From Akkermansia muciniphila (lineage in GTDB: Bacteria > Verrucomicrobiota > Verrucomicrobiia > Verrucomicrobiales > Akkermansiaceae), in assembly GCA_945870545.1 (NCBI GenBank), contig CAMBTF010000005.1:1-19389 (forward strand): DNA of 19,389 nucleotides. The letters are read 5' to 3'. How positions within the stretch are numbered: position 1 is the first letter of the stretch; every line of letters begins with the position of its first letter. The notes beneath the pieces were generated by a model. It was not told the DNA's origin. It saw only the letters and a list, made by a program, of their open reading frames with translations, and did no database searches. Position numbers and translations under genes: made by a program. Positions 1-7,297 of this stretch are shown here, piece by piece.

Positions 1-1
1 C

Positions 2-271
2 CTGAAAGATCAGATTACCCGCTCCGCGATTTCGATACCCTCAAACATCGCCGAAGGAGCCGAGCGATCATCTGATGCCGATTTCTCACGCTTCCTCAGT
101 TACAGCAAAGGTTCATGCGGCGAACTTCGTACACAACTCATGATCCACCAAGCTGTCAGCCGCGAACTCGCAACCGAACCCTTCGCCGGAACCGCCGATA
201 TGATCGAAGAAACCCGCGAAATCTCCAAAATGCTAGGAGCCTTAATCGGAAAACTAACCCAAAAACCATAA
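2..271 (+). CDS. Four-helix-bundle protein (S23 / 23S rRNA-IVP family), 3' part
   Basis: The gene is cut by the window start; 89 residues remain. The visible part holds the family signature of a helix reading SAISIPSNIAEGAER (the S-I-x-x-N-I-A-E-G core), then FLSYSKGSCGELRTQL and a last helix ending in LIGKLTQKP. Proteins of this family fold as a four-helix bundle. Some are encoded in intervening sequences of 23S rRNA genes and relatives act as Avd accessory proteins of diversity-generating retroelements, but most, like this one, are stand-alone with unknown function. There is no rRNA or reverse transcriptase nearby. The stop codon lies 21 bases before a heptanucleotide repeat array, which in turn abuts the next gene. 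The family call is firm; the role is unknown. Confidence 0.85.
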   Translation: MKDQITRSAISIPSNIAEGAERSSDADFSRFLSYSKGSCGELRTQLMIHQAVSRELATEPFAGTADMIEETREISKMLGALIGKLTQKP

Positions 272-292
272 CGCTCCGCCCAAAAATCTTAT

Positions 293-362
293 CTGGCCTC
301 TGGCCTCTAAATTCTGGTCTCTGGTTTCTGGTTTCTGGTTTCTGGCCTCTAGATTCTAAAAC
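293..362 (+). repeat. Heptanucleotide repeat array, 10 units, ends at the DUF58 ATG
   Basis: Ten consecutive 7-base units in perfect phase. Unit types are CTGGCCT, CTGGTCT, CTGGTTT, CTAAATT, CTAGATT and a last degenerate CTAAAAC. Every unit starts with CT followed by two purines, and the first nine end in T. The tenth unit is followed directly by the ATG at 363. The unit length is not a multiple of three, so this is not a coding repeat, and the region has no reading frame of its own. It occupies the place where a ribosome binding site would be expected. It resembles in style the short tandem heptamers (STRR) known from cyanobacteria, though the unit sequence differs. Confidence 0.85.
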
Positions 363-1256
363 ATGCACACCTTCATCGATAGCACCCTCCTCTCCCGCCT
401 CGGCTCGCTGCCCATCGAGTCGCGCGTGCCGATGATGGGCAACGTCGCGGGCAAGCACCGCTCGCCCCACCGCGGTTCCTCCGTCGAGTTCGCGGAGTAT
501 CGGAAATACGTCCCTGGCGATGACACCCGCCGCCTCGATTGGAAGGCCTTCGCCCGCTCCGACCGATTTTACATCAAGGAATTTGAGGCCGACACGAACC
601 TCCGCGCCTACTTTGTGATCGACGCTTCCGGCTCGATGAATTTCCACAGCCCCGGCCAGGAAACGAAGATCGAATACGCCCGCCGCATCGCCGCATCGCT
701 CGCGTATCTGCTGGTTAACCAAGGCGACGCTGCCGGCCTCTCGATCTGCACCGACAAGCTCCATCTCGAAGTCCCGCCCTCCCGCCGCGCCGCGCACCTA
801 GAACGCTTTTTCTCCACCATCGAGAAAGTCGAACCCGCCGGCGAAACCGGCCTGATCCCCGCGCTCCACACCATCGCGGAAAAGATCGGCCAGCGCGCCT
901 TCGTCGTCATCCTCTCCGATTTTTTCACGGATACCGAACAGCTCTCCGAAGCCCTCCAGCACCTCCGCTATCGCAAGCATGACATCTCGCTCTTCCACCT
1001 CATGGATCCGCAGGAAATCGGCTTCACGTTCGACCGACCCCACCGCTTCGTCGATCTTGAGGACGGCACCGCCATCGTCGCCGAGCCGAACCTCATCGCC
1101 GAGGAATACCACTCCGCCCTCAAGGATTTCCTGAAAAACGTCCGCGACAAAGCTCACGACGCCAACGCCGACTACCAGCTCGTCACCACCGACACCCCCC
1201 TCGAGCCGCTGCTCCGCGAATTCCTCACCGCCCGCCTGCCGAAGGCGAAGCATTGA
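363..1256 (+). CDS. DUF58 domain protein with von Willebrand A-like fold
   Basis: This is a full-length cytosolic DUF58 protein of 297 residues. The DUF58 core spans about residues 36-80 and contains SSVEFAEYRKYVPGDD and RRLDWKAFARSDRFYIKEFE. A metal-ion-dependent adhesion site follows, DASGSM at 87-92, and a second acidic strand ILSDFFTD lies near 183-190. DUF58 proteins usually sit next to a MoxR AAA+ ATPase and membrane-anchored VWA (Bat) proteins, and are thought to act as adaptors in envelope or metalloenzyme maturation. Here the BatA-type partner lies about 2.9 kb downstream at 4151 and no MoxR is visible. The ATG at 363 is chosen because the family motif begins soon after it and the heptamer array ends exactly there. 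There is no Shine-Dalgarno sequence upstream. The biochemical role is not known with certainty. Confidence 0.9.
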   Translation: MHTFIDSTLLSRLGSLPIESRVPMMGNVAGKHRSPHRGSSVEFAEYRKYVPGDDTRRLDWKAFARSDRFYIKEFEADTNLRAYFVIDASGSMNFHSPGQETKIEYARRIAASLAYLLVNQGDAAGLSICTDKLHLEVPPSRRAAHLERFFSTIEKVEPAGETGLIPALHTIAEKIGQRAFVVILSDFFTDTEQLSEALQHLRYRKHDISLFHLMDPQEIGFTFDRPHRFVDLEDGTAIVAEPNLIAEEYHSALKDFLKNVRDKAHDANADYQLVTTDTPLEPLLREFLTARLPKAKH

Positions 1257-1512
1257 GCGCGGATCCGTTTGTTAGAAACCGAAGAAGTTCGTGATCTTTT
1301 ATCCTTCAACGTAGGCCGGCTGGCGTTCGCCTTTTTTCCCCGCCTCCGGTCCGGCCACTGACTCTTTCAACGGCTTCACCCCAAAAGCATTTTCCTAGCA
1401 ATTAATCACTTTTTTTTGGGATGACCCTATAAATGTCCCACCCCTCATGTTGGAATGGAACTGATTCTCGGCGAAAGTTTGCTGCCCGGAACCAACTCCA
1501 ACCCCAACTAAA
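1257..1512. other. Intergenic stretch with AT-rich patch, no clear gene
   Basis: No convincing gene is seen here. Just after the DUF58 stop, at 1322-1337, a small GC palindrome (GGCG TT CGCC) is followed by six T residues, and a longer-range pair GGCCGG/CCGGCC encloses it (1314-1319 and 1351-1356); together they could be a weak transcription terminator. Around 1425-1440 a TATAAA box lies after a run of T residues, but no good -35 hexamer sits at 16-18 bases from it. From about 1380 to 1800 the sequence looks clearly richer in A and T than the neighbouring genes. Confidence 0.4.
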
Positions 1513-1620
1513 ATGCATCCAACAAAGAAAATACAACTGCTCATAGGCATCTGCTACAGCTTAACGAATTGTTCCACCACCGATTGCGCTAGCCGCTTGA
1601 ATCCACCAGCAAAAATATGA
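1513..1620 (+). CDS. Possible 35-residue peptide, overlapping the next ORF
   Basis: A short frame begins MHPTKKIQLLIGICYSL, with two lysines followed by a hydrophobic run and a cysteine (LTNC, residues 17-20), loosely like a lipoprotein signal. It ends with an ATGA overlap with the frame at 1617, the arrangement expected for translational coupling. No Shine-Dalgarno site is obvious and I recognise no family. It may well be chance; it is listed because the overlap and the AT-rich context are suggestive. Confidence 0.2.
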   Translation: MHPTKKIQLLIGICYSLTNCSTTDCASRLNPPAKI

Positions 1621-1955
1621 TTGAGTTGCATCAGGATTTAAGAAATGAGGGTGATTTTGGCGAGTCTACCAATAGGCCGCCGCTCTCCATTCACCGTAAG
1701 CTCAACCTTCATGCGAAGAGATTAGCGACTTTGAAGAAATGCTCCATTGAAGAGGCTCTCGCCCATATCATAGATAATAGCATCAAGAGCATCGGTTGCG
1801 AACTCAACAGCCCCACCTCCGAGGCCACCCACATCTATCATCCGCACACCCATCTCCATACCGCCTTCCTCACACTTATCTCGCAATGGCGGCGGGCCAT
1901 CGAGATCGGAAACCACAACGCAGATCACGGCGCACATGTGTCGAAAAGTTCATAA
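1617..1955 (+). CDS. Hypothetical protein, possibly ribbon-helix-helix-like
   Basis: A 112-residue frame of unknown function. Residues 23-57 (LSIHRKLNLHAKRLATLKKC, then SIEEALAHIIDNSIKSIG) read like the strand-helix-helix pattern of ribbon-helix-helix DNA-binding proteins, where a basic first helix is followed by an S-x-E-E-A-L turn. The C-terminal half is rich in His and Asn and shows no domain. It sits 13 bases before the earliest possible olsB start and shares its direction, so it could be a regulator of the lipid pair. The similarity is by eye only. The frame uses more A/T-ending codons than its neighbours, which fits either acquired DNA or non-coding sequence. Confidence 0.35.
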   Translation: MIELHQDLRNEGDFGESTNRPPLSIHRKLNLHAKRLATLKKCSIEEALAHIIDNSIKSIGCELNSPTSEATHIYHPHTHLHTAFLTLISQWRRAIEIGNHNADHGAHVSKSS

Positions 1956-1968
1956 ATGATTTCTACGG

Positions 1969-2739
1969 GTGCGTGCTTTTTTTCCGCATGATTGGCAAAT
2001 GCCCGCAACTGCTGTTTCGCCGCGCTACCGTATCAGAACCACACGCGAAGCCTCTCGAATCCGGTCCGCCCAGCGCCTGCGCTATGCGGTTTTCAATGTC
2101 GAACTCGGGGAAGGCCTCACCTCCTCGGATGAAAGCGGCCTCGACGCCGATCCCTTCGATGCCCAGTGCGACCACCTCATCATCGAGGAACAGGAAACCG
2201 GTCAAGTCGTTGGCACCTACCGCCTCCAAACCGGGGCGATGGCCGCCGCTGGCCTCGGCTACTACAGCGCCACGGAATTCGATTTCTCCCCCTACGAATC
2301 CCTGCGCCATGAAATCCTCGAACTCGGCCGCGCCTGCATCCGCGCCGACCACCGCAACCGCGCCGTCCTCGATCTACTCTGGACCGGCATCGCTCGCTAC
2401 GCGCAGACCAGCGGCTCGCGCTATCTCCTCGGTTGCAGCTCACTCACTTCTCAAAGTCCTCGGGAAGGCTGGGGTCTCTACGCACAGTTGGCAGAGAAAT
2501 TCCTCGCGCCCTCCCACTTGCGGACTCACCCCATCGGACCATACTTCATGCAGCGCCCCCCAGCGTCGGCGGAAACCGTCAAAACCCCAAAACTCTTCGC
2601 CGCCTACCTCGCCGTCGGCGCGAGGATCGCCGGCCCGCCCGCTCTGGATAAGGATTTCAAAACAATCGACTTCCTTACCATCCTCGATCTGGAAAACATG
2701 ACCCGCGCCGGCAAACGACACTTTTTCAAAACCGATTGA
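1969..2739 (+). CDS. olsB: GNAT-type acyl-ACP N-acyltransferase, probable ornithine acyltransferase OlsB
   Basis: The protein is an acyl-homoserine-lactone-synthase-like GNAT of the Acetyltransf_5/OlsB type. In OlsB this enzyme moves a 3-hydroxyacyl chain from ACP to the alpha-amino group of ornithine, giving lyso-ornithine lipid at the inner membrane. Visible features are the N-terminal RYRIRTTREASRIRSAQRLRY segment, the acidic DADPFDAQCDHLII strand, GTYRLQTG, and the LELGRACIRADHR motif typical of these enzymes (about residues 116-128). The frame opens with GTG at 1969; ATG at 1999 gives 246 residues starting MPATAVSPRYRIR and may be the true start. No clear ribosome site separates the two. 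It overlaps the acyltransferase gene by TTGA, which supports the OlsB-OlsA reading. An alternative is the related acyltransferase family linked to PEP-CTERM/exosortase systems. Confidence 0.75.
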   Translation: MRAFFPHDWQMPATAVSPRYRIRTTREASRIRSAQRLRYAVFNVELGEGLTSSDESGLDADPFDAQCDHLIIEEQETGQVVGTYRLQTGAMAAAGLGYYSATEFDFSPYESLRHEILELGRACIRADHRNRAVLDLLWTGIARYAQTSGSRYLLGCSSLTSQSPREGWGLYAQLAEKFLAPSHLRTHPIGPYFMQRPPASAETVKTPKLFAAYLAVGARIAGPPALDKDFKTIDFLTILDLENMTRAGKRHFFKTD

Positions 2740-3461
2740 TCGCCTCCCTCACCGCACTCCGCAGACTCACCAAACTCGCTTGGTCGATCCTCTACGGCCT
2801 CATCGTGGATCGGCCGTTATCCTCCCTCACCGGAAAAGCCGAGTGGCAGAAGCGCCAAGCCCGCCGCATGCTCCGCGCACTTGAGACGAAGGTAACCGTC
2901 ACCGGCACGTTTCCCTCCGTTGGCCTGGTGGTCTGCAATCACCTCGGCTATCTGGATACGATCATCATCGGCGCCCAGCAGCCCCTTGTTTTCGTGGCTA
3001 AATCGGACACGAGAAATTGGCCGATCATGGGGCGCATTATCAAATCCGCCGGTTGCATTCTCGCCGACCGCAGCCGCCGCACCAGCGCCGCGGAAACCTC
3101 ACAGCAAATGCTCCACGTAATGGAATCCGATCTCCCCGTCGTTTTCTTTCCGGAAGGCACCAGCTCCGACGGCTCCCGCGTCCTCCCTTTTAAACCCACC
3201 CTCCTACAAACCGCCCTCGACACCCGCAAGCCCATCACCCCCGCCGCCATTTCCTACCAAGCCACCTCCGGCGACCTGAAAAACGACGTCTGCTACTGGG
3301 GCGACCACACCTTCGCCACCCACCTTTTCCGACTCGCAAAAATCCAAAACCTCACCGCCCATCTCATCATCGGAATGGCACCTCCCCTCCCCGCTGACCG
3401 CAAAGCTGCAGCACGTGCGCTCCATGCCGAGGTTTCCGTCCTCCTTGCTCCGAGTAAGTGA
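2736..3461 (+). CDS. olsA: PlsC-type acyltransferase, probable lyso-ornithine lipid O-acyltransferase OlsA
   Basis: A 241-residue member of the 1-acyl-glycerol-3-phosphate acyltransferase family. The catalytic HX4D box is H69-D74 in CNHLGYLD, and the acceptor-binding box is FPEGTSS at 138-144, followed by the conserved PFKPTLL. A hydrophobic N-terminal stretch near residues 13-24 could attach it to the membrane. OlsA adds the second acyl chain to the hydroxyl of the 3-hydroxyacyl group of lyso-ornithine lipid. The start is TTG at 2736, overlapping the upstream stop as TTGA, so translation is probably coupled and the two products are made together. On sequence alone it could be an ordinary glycerolipid PlsC; the neighbouring N-acyltransferase is the reason for preferring OlsA. 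Confidence 0.75.
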   Translation: MIASLTALRRLTKLAWSILYGLIVDRPLSSLTGKAEWQKRQARRMLRALETKVTVTGTFPSVGLVVCNHLGYLDTIIIGAQQPLVFVAKSDTRNWPIMGRIIKSAGCILADRSRRTSAAETSQQMLHVMESDLPVVFFPEGTSSDGSRVLPFKPTLLQTALDTRKPITPAAISYQATSGDLKNDVCYWGDHTFATHLFRLAKIQNLTAHLIIGMAPPLPADRKAAARALHAEVSVLLAPSK

Positions 3462-3511
3462 AAACTCCGACCTTGCCCTTTCATCCGTTTCATCTAGTTT
3501 GGACGAAATTG

Positions 3512-3790
3512 ATGAAAACATTTACCGCCAACGAGACGAAACAGAACTTCGGCCAGGTTCTGGACAGCGCCCGCACCGCACCCGTAACCATTACGAAACA
3601 CGGGCGCCCCGAGTTCATTCTTACCTCCAGGGAAGACTACGACAATCTCACGAGGTCGAAATTCGATCTACTAAGATCAGAGGTTAGGAAAGGTTTTGAC
3701 GCCTTTGATCGTGGCGATATCTCGAGCCAATCGGTTGCGGAAATCGCCGCCGAAGCAATCCGAAAGCACAATAAAAAGACGGAAGCGTGA
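3512..3790 (+). CDS. Phd/YefM-family antitoxin
   Basis: A 92-residue antitoxin. The N-terminal part MKTFTANETKQNFGQVLDSA and VTITKHGRPEFILTSREDYD is the Phd/YefM DNA-binding fold, in which residues of the first helix and the ITKHGRP strand are diagnostic. The C-terminal part (about 50-92) is the variable toxin-binding tail, rich in charged residues. It neutralises the ParE-like toxin encoded directly downstream and normally represses its own operon. The frame is open further up to a GTG at 3458 inside the olsA end, but the family alignment starts at the ATG at 3512. It overlaps the toxin by GTGA. Confidence 0.9.
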   Translation: MKTFTANETKQNFGQVLDSARTAPVTITKHGRPEFILTSREDYDNLTRSKFDLLRSEVRKGFDAFDRGDISSQSVAEIAAEAIRKHNKKTEA

Positions 3791-4101
3791 ACCGCTACCT
3801 ACTGACCTCGCCTGCGAAGGACGATCTTCTGGCAATTTTCGAATACACCTTGCGGAAATGGGGCGAGGAACAGGTTCATATTTATTCCGCTCAACTCGAG
3901 TCAGCCTTCGTCCAGCTTGCGGAAAATCCCCTGCGCCCCGGAAGCAACCCCGCTGAAAAGCTGGCGAAACGGTGCCGCGTTTTCAAGGTGGCGCATCACG
4001 TAATCTTCTATCGCCGTGAAGCCGATTTCCTCCTGATCGCCCGCATCCTCCACGAGTCCATGGACTTCCCTAGACATGTCGGAGAAGAGACCTTCATCTG
4101 A
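3787..4101 (+). CDS. parE: ParE/RelE-superfamily toxin
   Basis: A 104-residue toxin of the ParE branch. Family marks are the N-terminal YLLTSPAKDDLLAIFEYTLR, the central AENPLRPGS, and the C-terminal HHVIFYRREADFLLIARILH followed by ESMDFPRHV. ParE toxins poison DNA gyrase, while RelE relatives cut mRNA on the ribosome; the ILHESMDFPRH ending favours the ParE branch. Translation starts at GTG 3787, overlapping the antitoxin stop, the usual antitoxin-first order. The frame is intact, so the module is probably functional. It lies between olsA and the BatA-type gene. Confidence 0.9.
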   Translation: MNRYLLTSPAKDDLLAIFEYTLRKWGEEQVHIYSAQLESAFVQLAENPLRPGSNPAEKLAKRCRVFKVAHHVIFYRREADFLLIARILHESMDFPRHVGEETFI

Positions 4102-4113
4102 AAATCTCTTCCC

Positions 4114-4141
4114 TTGGAGTTTGAAGTTTAACGTTTAAAGT
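4114..4141 (+). repeat. Heptanucleotide repeat array, 4 units, upstream of the BatA-type gene
   Basis: Four consecutive units TTGGAGT, TTGAAGT, TTAACGT and TTAAAGT (consensus TTRRMGT), followed by a decayed TTCCCGC, then GA and the ATG at 4151. The array fills most of the 49-base gap after the toxin stop, so it sits where the ribosome would load. The pattern YTRRNNT is the same as in the array at 293-362. The first unit carries GGAG, but at 30 bases or more from the ATG it is too far away to be a ribosome binding site. Confidence 0.7.
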
Positions 4142-4150
4142 TTCCCGCGA

Positions 4151-6136
4151 ATGACATTCCTCTCTCCGTTCCTCCTCTGGTTCCTCGCCGCGGCGAGCGT
4201 ACCTGTAATCATCCATCTTCTCAACAAGCGCCGCCACAAGACAGTGCAGTGGGCGGCGATGCAGTTCCTCCTCAAGGCCACCCGCGAGTCCCGGGGGAAA
4301 AAGAAACTCCGCCACATCCTCATCCTCACCTGCCGCGCGCTCGGCATCGCCGCCCTCGCCTTCGCCGCCGCCCGGCCTGTCGTTTCCGGACTCCTAGGCT
4401 GGGGCGCAGGTACGATAGATACCGTAGTTCTCATCCTCGACCGCAGCGCCTCCATGGAGCTCCGCTCCGGCGACGGCCAGGCGGCGAAGCGCGAACTCGT
4501 CCTCCAGAAAGTCCGCGACGCGATGGCCGACATCGGCAACCCGCGCCTCGTCCTGATCGACAGCGCCACCGGAAAAGCCCAGGAAGTCCCCTCCCCCGAT
4601 GTCCTCGCGGAAATATCCGCCACCGCCGCCACCGATTCCGCCGCCGACATACCGGCGCTGGTTTCCGCCGCCACCGAAACCCTCTCCACCGGCTCGGGCC
4701 GCTCCGAAATCTGGCTCGCCTCCGACCTCCAGAATTCGAACTGGCGCCCCGACGACAGCGAACGCTGGGATGCCGCCCGCGCCAACCTCGCAGCACTGCC
4801 ACAGAAGCCCGCCCTCCGCGTCCTCTCGCTCACCGGCGACTCCGCGCCGAACGTTTCCCTCCGCCTCCTCAGCAGCCGCCGCTCGTCGGACGGTCTCTTG
4901 CTCGATCTCGAACTCATCCGCTCCGAGGACGACCGCGGCACGCTGAACCTTCCGCTCACCGTCAGAGTAAACGGCACAGCCTCCGGTGAGTCCCTAACCC
5001 TTCCCGGCCAGTCCCTCCGTTTCCAGAAACGCATCGCCATCAAGGACGAGGCGGAATCCGGCCACGGCTGGCTCTCCATCCCCGCCGACGGCAACCCACG
5101 CGACAACGCCGTCTTCTTCGCCTACGGCCCTGCCCGCCCTGTGAAATCCCTTATCGTCGCGCCCAAGGGTGAATCCGCCGATTACCTCGCCCTCGCCGCC
5201 GCACCTCCGGGCTTTGAAAAACAAACCGCCGAGCGCATCGATCCCGCCGCGTTCGCGCAAACCTCCACCGCCGATTATTCCATGATCCTCTGGGCGGCTC
5301 CCCTGCCCTCCGCCACCAACGCGAACCTCCTCGAAGCCTTCCTCAAAGCCGGTGGCCAGATCGTCTGCCTGCCCGCCGCCGAGCCTTCCAGCGAGACCTT
5401 CCTCGGCATGAAATGGGAACCCGTTGCCGAGGCCCAGAGGGGGAAATTCTTCATCCTGCAGGATTGGAACAAGACCGACGGCCCGCTGCGCGACGGCATC
5501 GACGGCACGCCTCTTCCCGCCGAGCGCCTCCGCGCCATCAAGCGCGCCATCCCCGCCGGCGACTCCGCCCCGCTCGCCCGCTGGGAGGACGGCGAACCGT
5601 TTATTACTAGAAAAATCGTAGATCGCGGCACCCTCTGGTTCCTAGGCTCCCTCCCCGATTACACCTGGTCGAACCTCGGCGACGCCGACGTGCTCCTCCC
5701 CGCCACCCAGCGCATCCTCGCCCTCGGCGCGGATCGCTTCGATTCCTCCTACCTCGCCGAGATCAACACCGAGCCCGCTACCCTCGCCCCCGGGGAAACC
5801 CGTGCCCGCGTGGACGATTTCTCGCAGGAAAACACCCCCCACGACGCCGGTGTTTTCCGCCTCGGCGAGCGCCTCGTCGCCGTAAACCGCCCGCTCGCGG
5901 AGGACGACCTCCAGATCGCCACCAAGGACAACCTTGACGCCATGCTCGCAGGGACGGACTACCGCCTACTCGACCAGGTCGGCCAATCCGCCGATCCCTC
6001 GCTCTCCACCGACATGTGGCGCGCCTTCCTCCTCGCCGTGCTCTTTTTCCTGATCAGCGAAGCCCTGCTCTGCCTGCCGAAAAAACAGAAAGAGGAAATC
6101 CTGGTGCCCAAACACGAATTCAAGACCTCGGTCTGA
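4151..6136 (+). CDS. BatA-type membrane protein with von Willebrand A domain
   Basis: A 661-residue protein. Residues 1-80 form the BatA N-terminal (aerotolerance regulator) domain: a first membrane segment within FLSPFLLWFLAAASVPVI, the charged loop LLNKRRHKTVQW, then a second segment around 55-78. A VWA domain follows with the metal-site motif DRSASM at 97-102 and an acidic strand WLASDLQNSN near 190. A long soluble part, probably periplasmic, runs to about 620, and a last membrane helix lies around 624-641 before a basic tail. Such proteins work with MoxR ATPases and DUF58 proteins in the Bat cluster; the exact role is unsettled. The DUF58 partner is upstream at 363-1256 with the lipid and toxin genes inserted between. 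A heptamer array lies just before its start. Confidence 0.85.
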   Translation: MTFLSPFLLWFLAAASVPVIIHLLNKRRHKTVQWAAMQFLLKATRESRGKKKLRHILILTCRALGIAALAFAAARPVVSGLLGWGAGTIDTVVLILDRSASMELRSGDGQAAKRELVLQKVRDAMADIGNPRLVLIDSATGKAQEVPSPDVLAEISATAATDSAADIPALVSAATETLSTGSGRSEIWLASDLQNSNWRPDDSERWDAARANLAALPQKPALRVLSLTGDSAPNVSLRLLSSRRSSDGLLLDLELIRSEDDRGTLNLPLTVRVNGTASGESLTLPGQSLRFQKRIAIKDEAESGHGWLSIPADGNPRDNAVFFAYGPARPVKSLIVAPKGESADYLALAAAPPGFEKQTAERIDPAAFAQTSTADYSMILWAAPLPSATNANLLEAFLKAGGQIVCLPAAEPSSETFLGMKWEPVAEAQRGKFFILQDWNKTDGPLRDGIDGTPLPAERLRAIKRAIPAGDSAPLARWEDGEPFITRKIVDRGTLWFLGSLPDYTWSNLGDADVLLPATQRILALGADRFDSSYLAEINTEPATLAPGETRARVDDFSQENTPHDAGVFRLGERLVAVNRPLAEDDLQIATKDNLDAMLAGTDYRLLDQVGQSADPSLSTDMWRAFLLAVLFFLISEALLCLPKKQKEEILVPKHEFKTSV

Positions 6137-6294
6137 TCTGCACCTGCAAGACCTATATCTCAGTGTATTTGCGAACGTATTTTCCATCAACGGCGGGAAT
6201 GGATTCGGCGGGCGGTGAAAGGGGAAGTGAAAGACCCTGATTGATGTGTTCTTTGGGCTTTTCCCGGCCGGTAGCGTGACTATCCTCCGCGCCT

Positions 6295-7212
6295 ATGGAA
6301 AATCCACTTCTTAACCGATGGTCGATGAGAACAGGCGCTTGGATGGCAGCACTGATATTGGGTGCCGCCGCGGCCTTGGGTGCCGAACCCACGCCCGAGC
6401 CGCAGCTTCTTTGGCCGAATGGAGCCCCAGACAGCAATGGCTTGGAAGGGCCGGAGACCGTGGAAGGCTGCATTGGCAACATCAGCATCCCCACCATAAC
6501 GGTTTACAAGGCACCGGCGGAAAAGGCCACGGGCGCGGCAGTGGTGGTAATGCCGGGCGGCTCCTACCGGGTGGTTTGCGTGGAAGTCGAGGGCATGCCA
6601 ATCGTCAGGGAACTGAATGAGCGCGGCATCACCGCAGTGATGCTCACATACCGCCTGCCGAACCAGAACCACCTGATCCCAGCGAACGACGCGCGCCGTG
6701 CAATCCGCACGACCCGAGCCAATGCCGCGGAGTGGGGCATCGATCCGAAACGTGTCGGCGTCTGGGGATTTTCGGCAGGCGGCCATCTGGCCAGCACGGT
6801 GTCAACGGTGTTTGATGCGGGAAATCCTGCCAGTGAAGATCCGGTCGAGCGCATGGGTTCGCGCCCGGATTTCTCCGTCCTGTTCTATCCGGTGATCAGC
6901 ATGAAAAAGGAAATCGTGCACAAGGGATCGCGCCAAAACCTAATGGGCAAGGAGGCTCTGATCGAGCGCTACTCCAATGAACTAAGGGTGACGCCGGAGA
7001 CGCCACCCTGTTTCCTACTTCACAGCAGCGACGACAGCGTCGTGCCCGTGGAAAACAGCCTGCGTTTCTACGAGGCCCTTGTTGCCAACAAGGTGCCTGC
7101 CACCTGCCTGATCTTCGAGGAAGGCGGCCACGGCCCCGATGTCTTCATAATGAATCCGTCCTGGGAAGGCTCGCTCGACGCATGGCTAAAAAAGCGCGGG
7201 TGCATGAAGTGA
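6295..7212 (+). CDS. Secreted alpha/beta hydrolase (BD-FAE / acetyl xylan esterase-like)
   Basis: A 305-residue esterase with an N-terminal signal peptide (basic start, hydrophobic core about residues 15-29, likely cleaved after ALGA). It shows the full alpha/beta-hydrolase set: an oxyanion-hole MPGGSY at 86-91, nucleophile S160 in GFSAGG, acid D246 or D247 in HSSDDSVVP, and H279 in EEGGHG. The segment NDARRAIRTTRANAAEWGID before the nucleophile is typical of feruloyl/acetyl-xylan-esterase-like members common in Planctomycetes and Verrucomicrobia that deacylate plant or algal polysaccharides. The substrate cannot be read from sequence. The gene stands alone, 158 bases after the BatA-type stop, with no polysaccharide-degrading neighbours. 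Confidence 0.85.
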   Translation: MENPLLNRWSMRTGAWMAALILGAAAALGAEPTPEPQLLWPNGAPDSNGLEGPETVEGCIGNISIPTITVYKAPAEKATGAAVVVMPGGSYRVVCVEVEGMPIVRELNERGITAVMLTYRLPNQNHLIPANDARRAIRTTRANAAEWGIDPKRVGVWGFSAGGHLASTVSTVFDAGNPASEDPVERMGSRPDFSVLFYPVISMKKEIVHKGSRQNLMGKEALIERYSNELRVTPETPPCFLLHSSDDSVVPVENSLRFYEALVANKVPATCLIFEEGGHGPDVFIMNPSWEGSLDAWLKKRGCMK

Positions 7213-7297
7213 ACGCGGATGACGGATGGCGCGGCCGCCTTGATTGCTATGATGGGCGCGTAAAATCACCGCCTCCAAGATCACTCGGCGGGACGCG

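Noticed and set aside
2..362. Diversity-generating retroelement, suggested by an Avd-like four-helix-bundle protein next to repeats
   Set aside because: There is no reverse transcriptase, no template/variable repeat pair and no target gene in reach; the repeats are simple heptamers.
293..362. CRISPR-like array
   Set aside because: Units are 7 bases without spacers, so this is a tandem repeat.
1796..2701. Plus-strand open frame (301 codons) overlapping olsB in another frame
   Set aside because: It is rich in Ser, Pro and Arg without domains, and it conflicts with olsB, which has clear family motifs.
3458..3511. Upstream GTG start for the antitoxin
   Set aside because: The extra 18 residues overlap the end of olsA and are not part of the Phd/YefM fold, which starts at the ATG at 3512.
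4135..5106. Minus-strand open frame (323 codons) opposite the BatA-type gene
   Set aside because: Composition is Ser/Arg-rich and typical of an antisense frame; the plus strand encodes clear membrane segments and a VWA motif.
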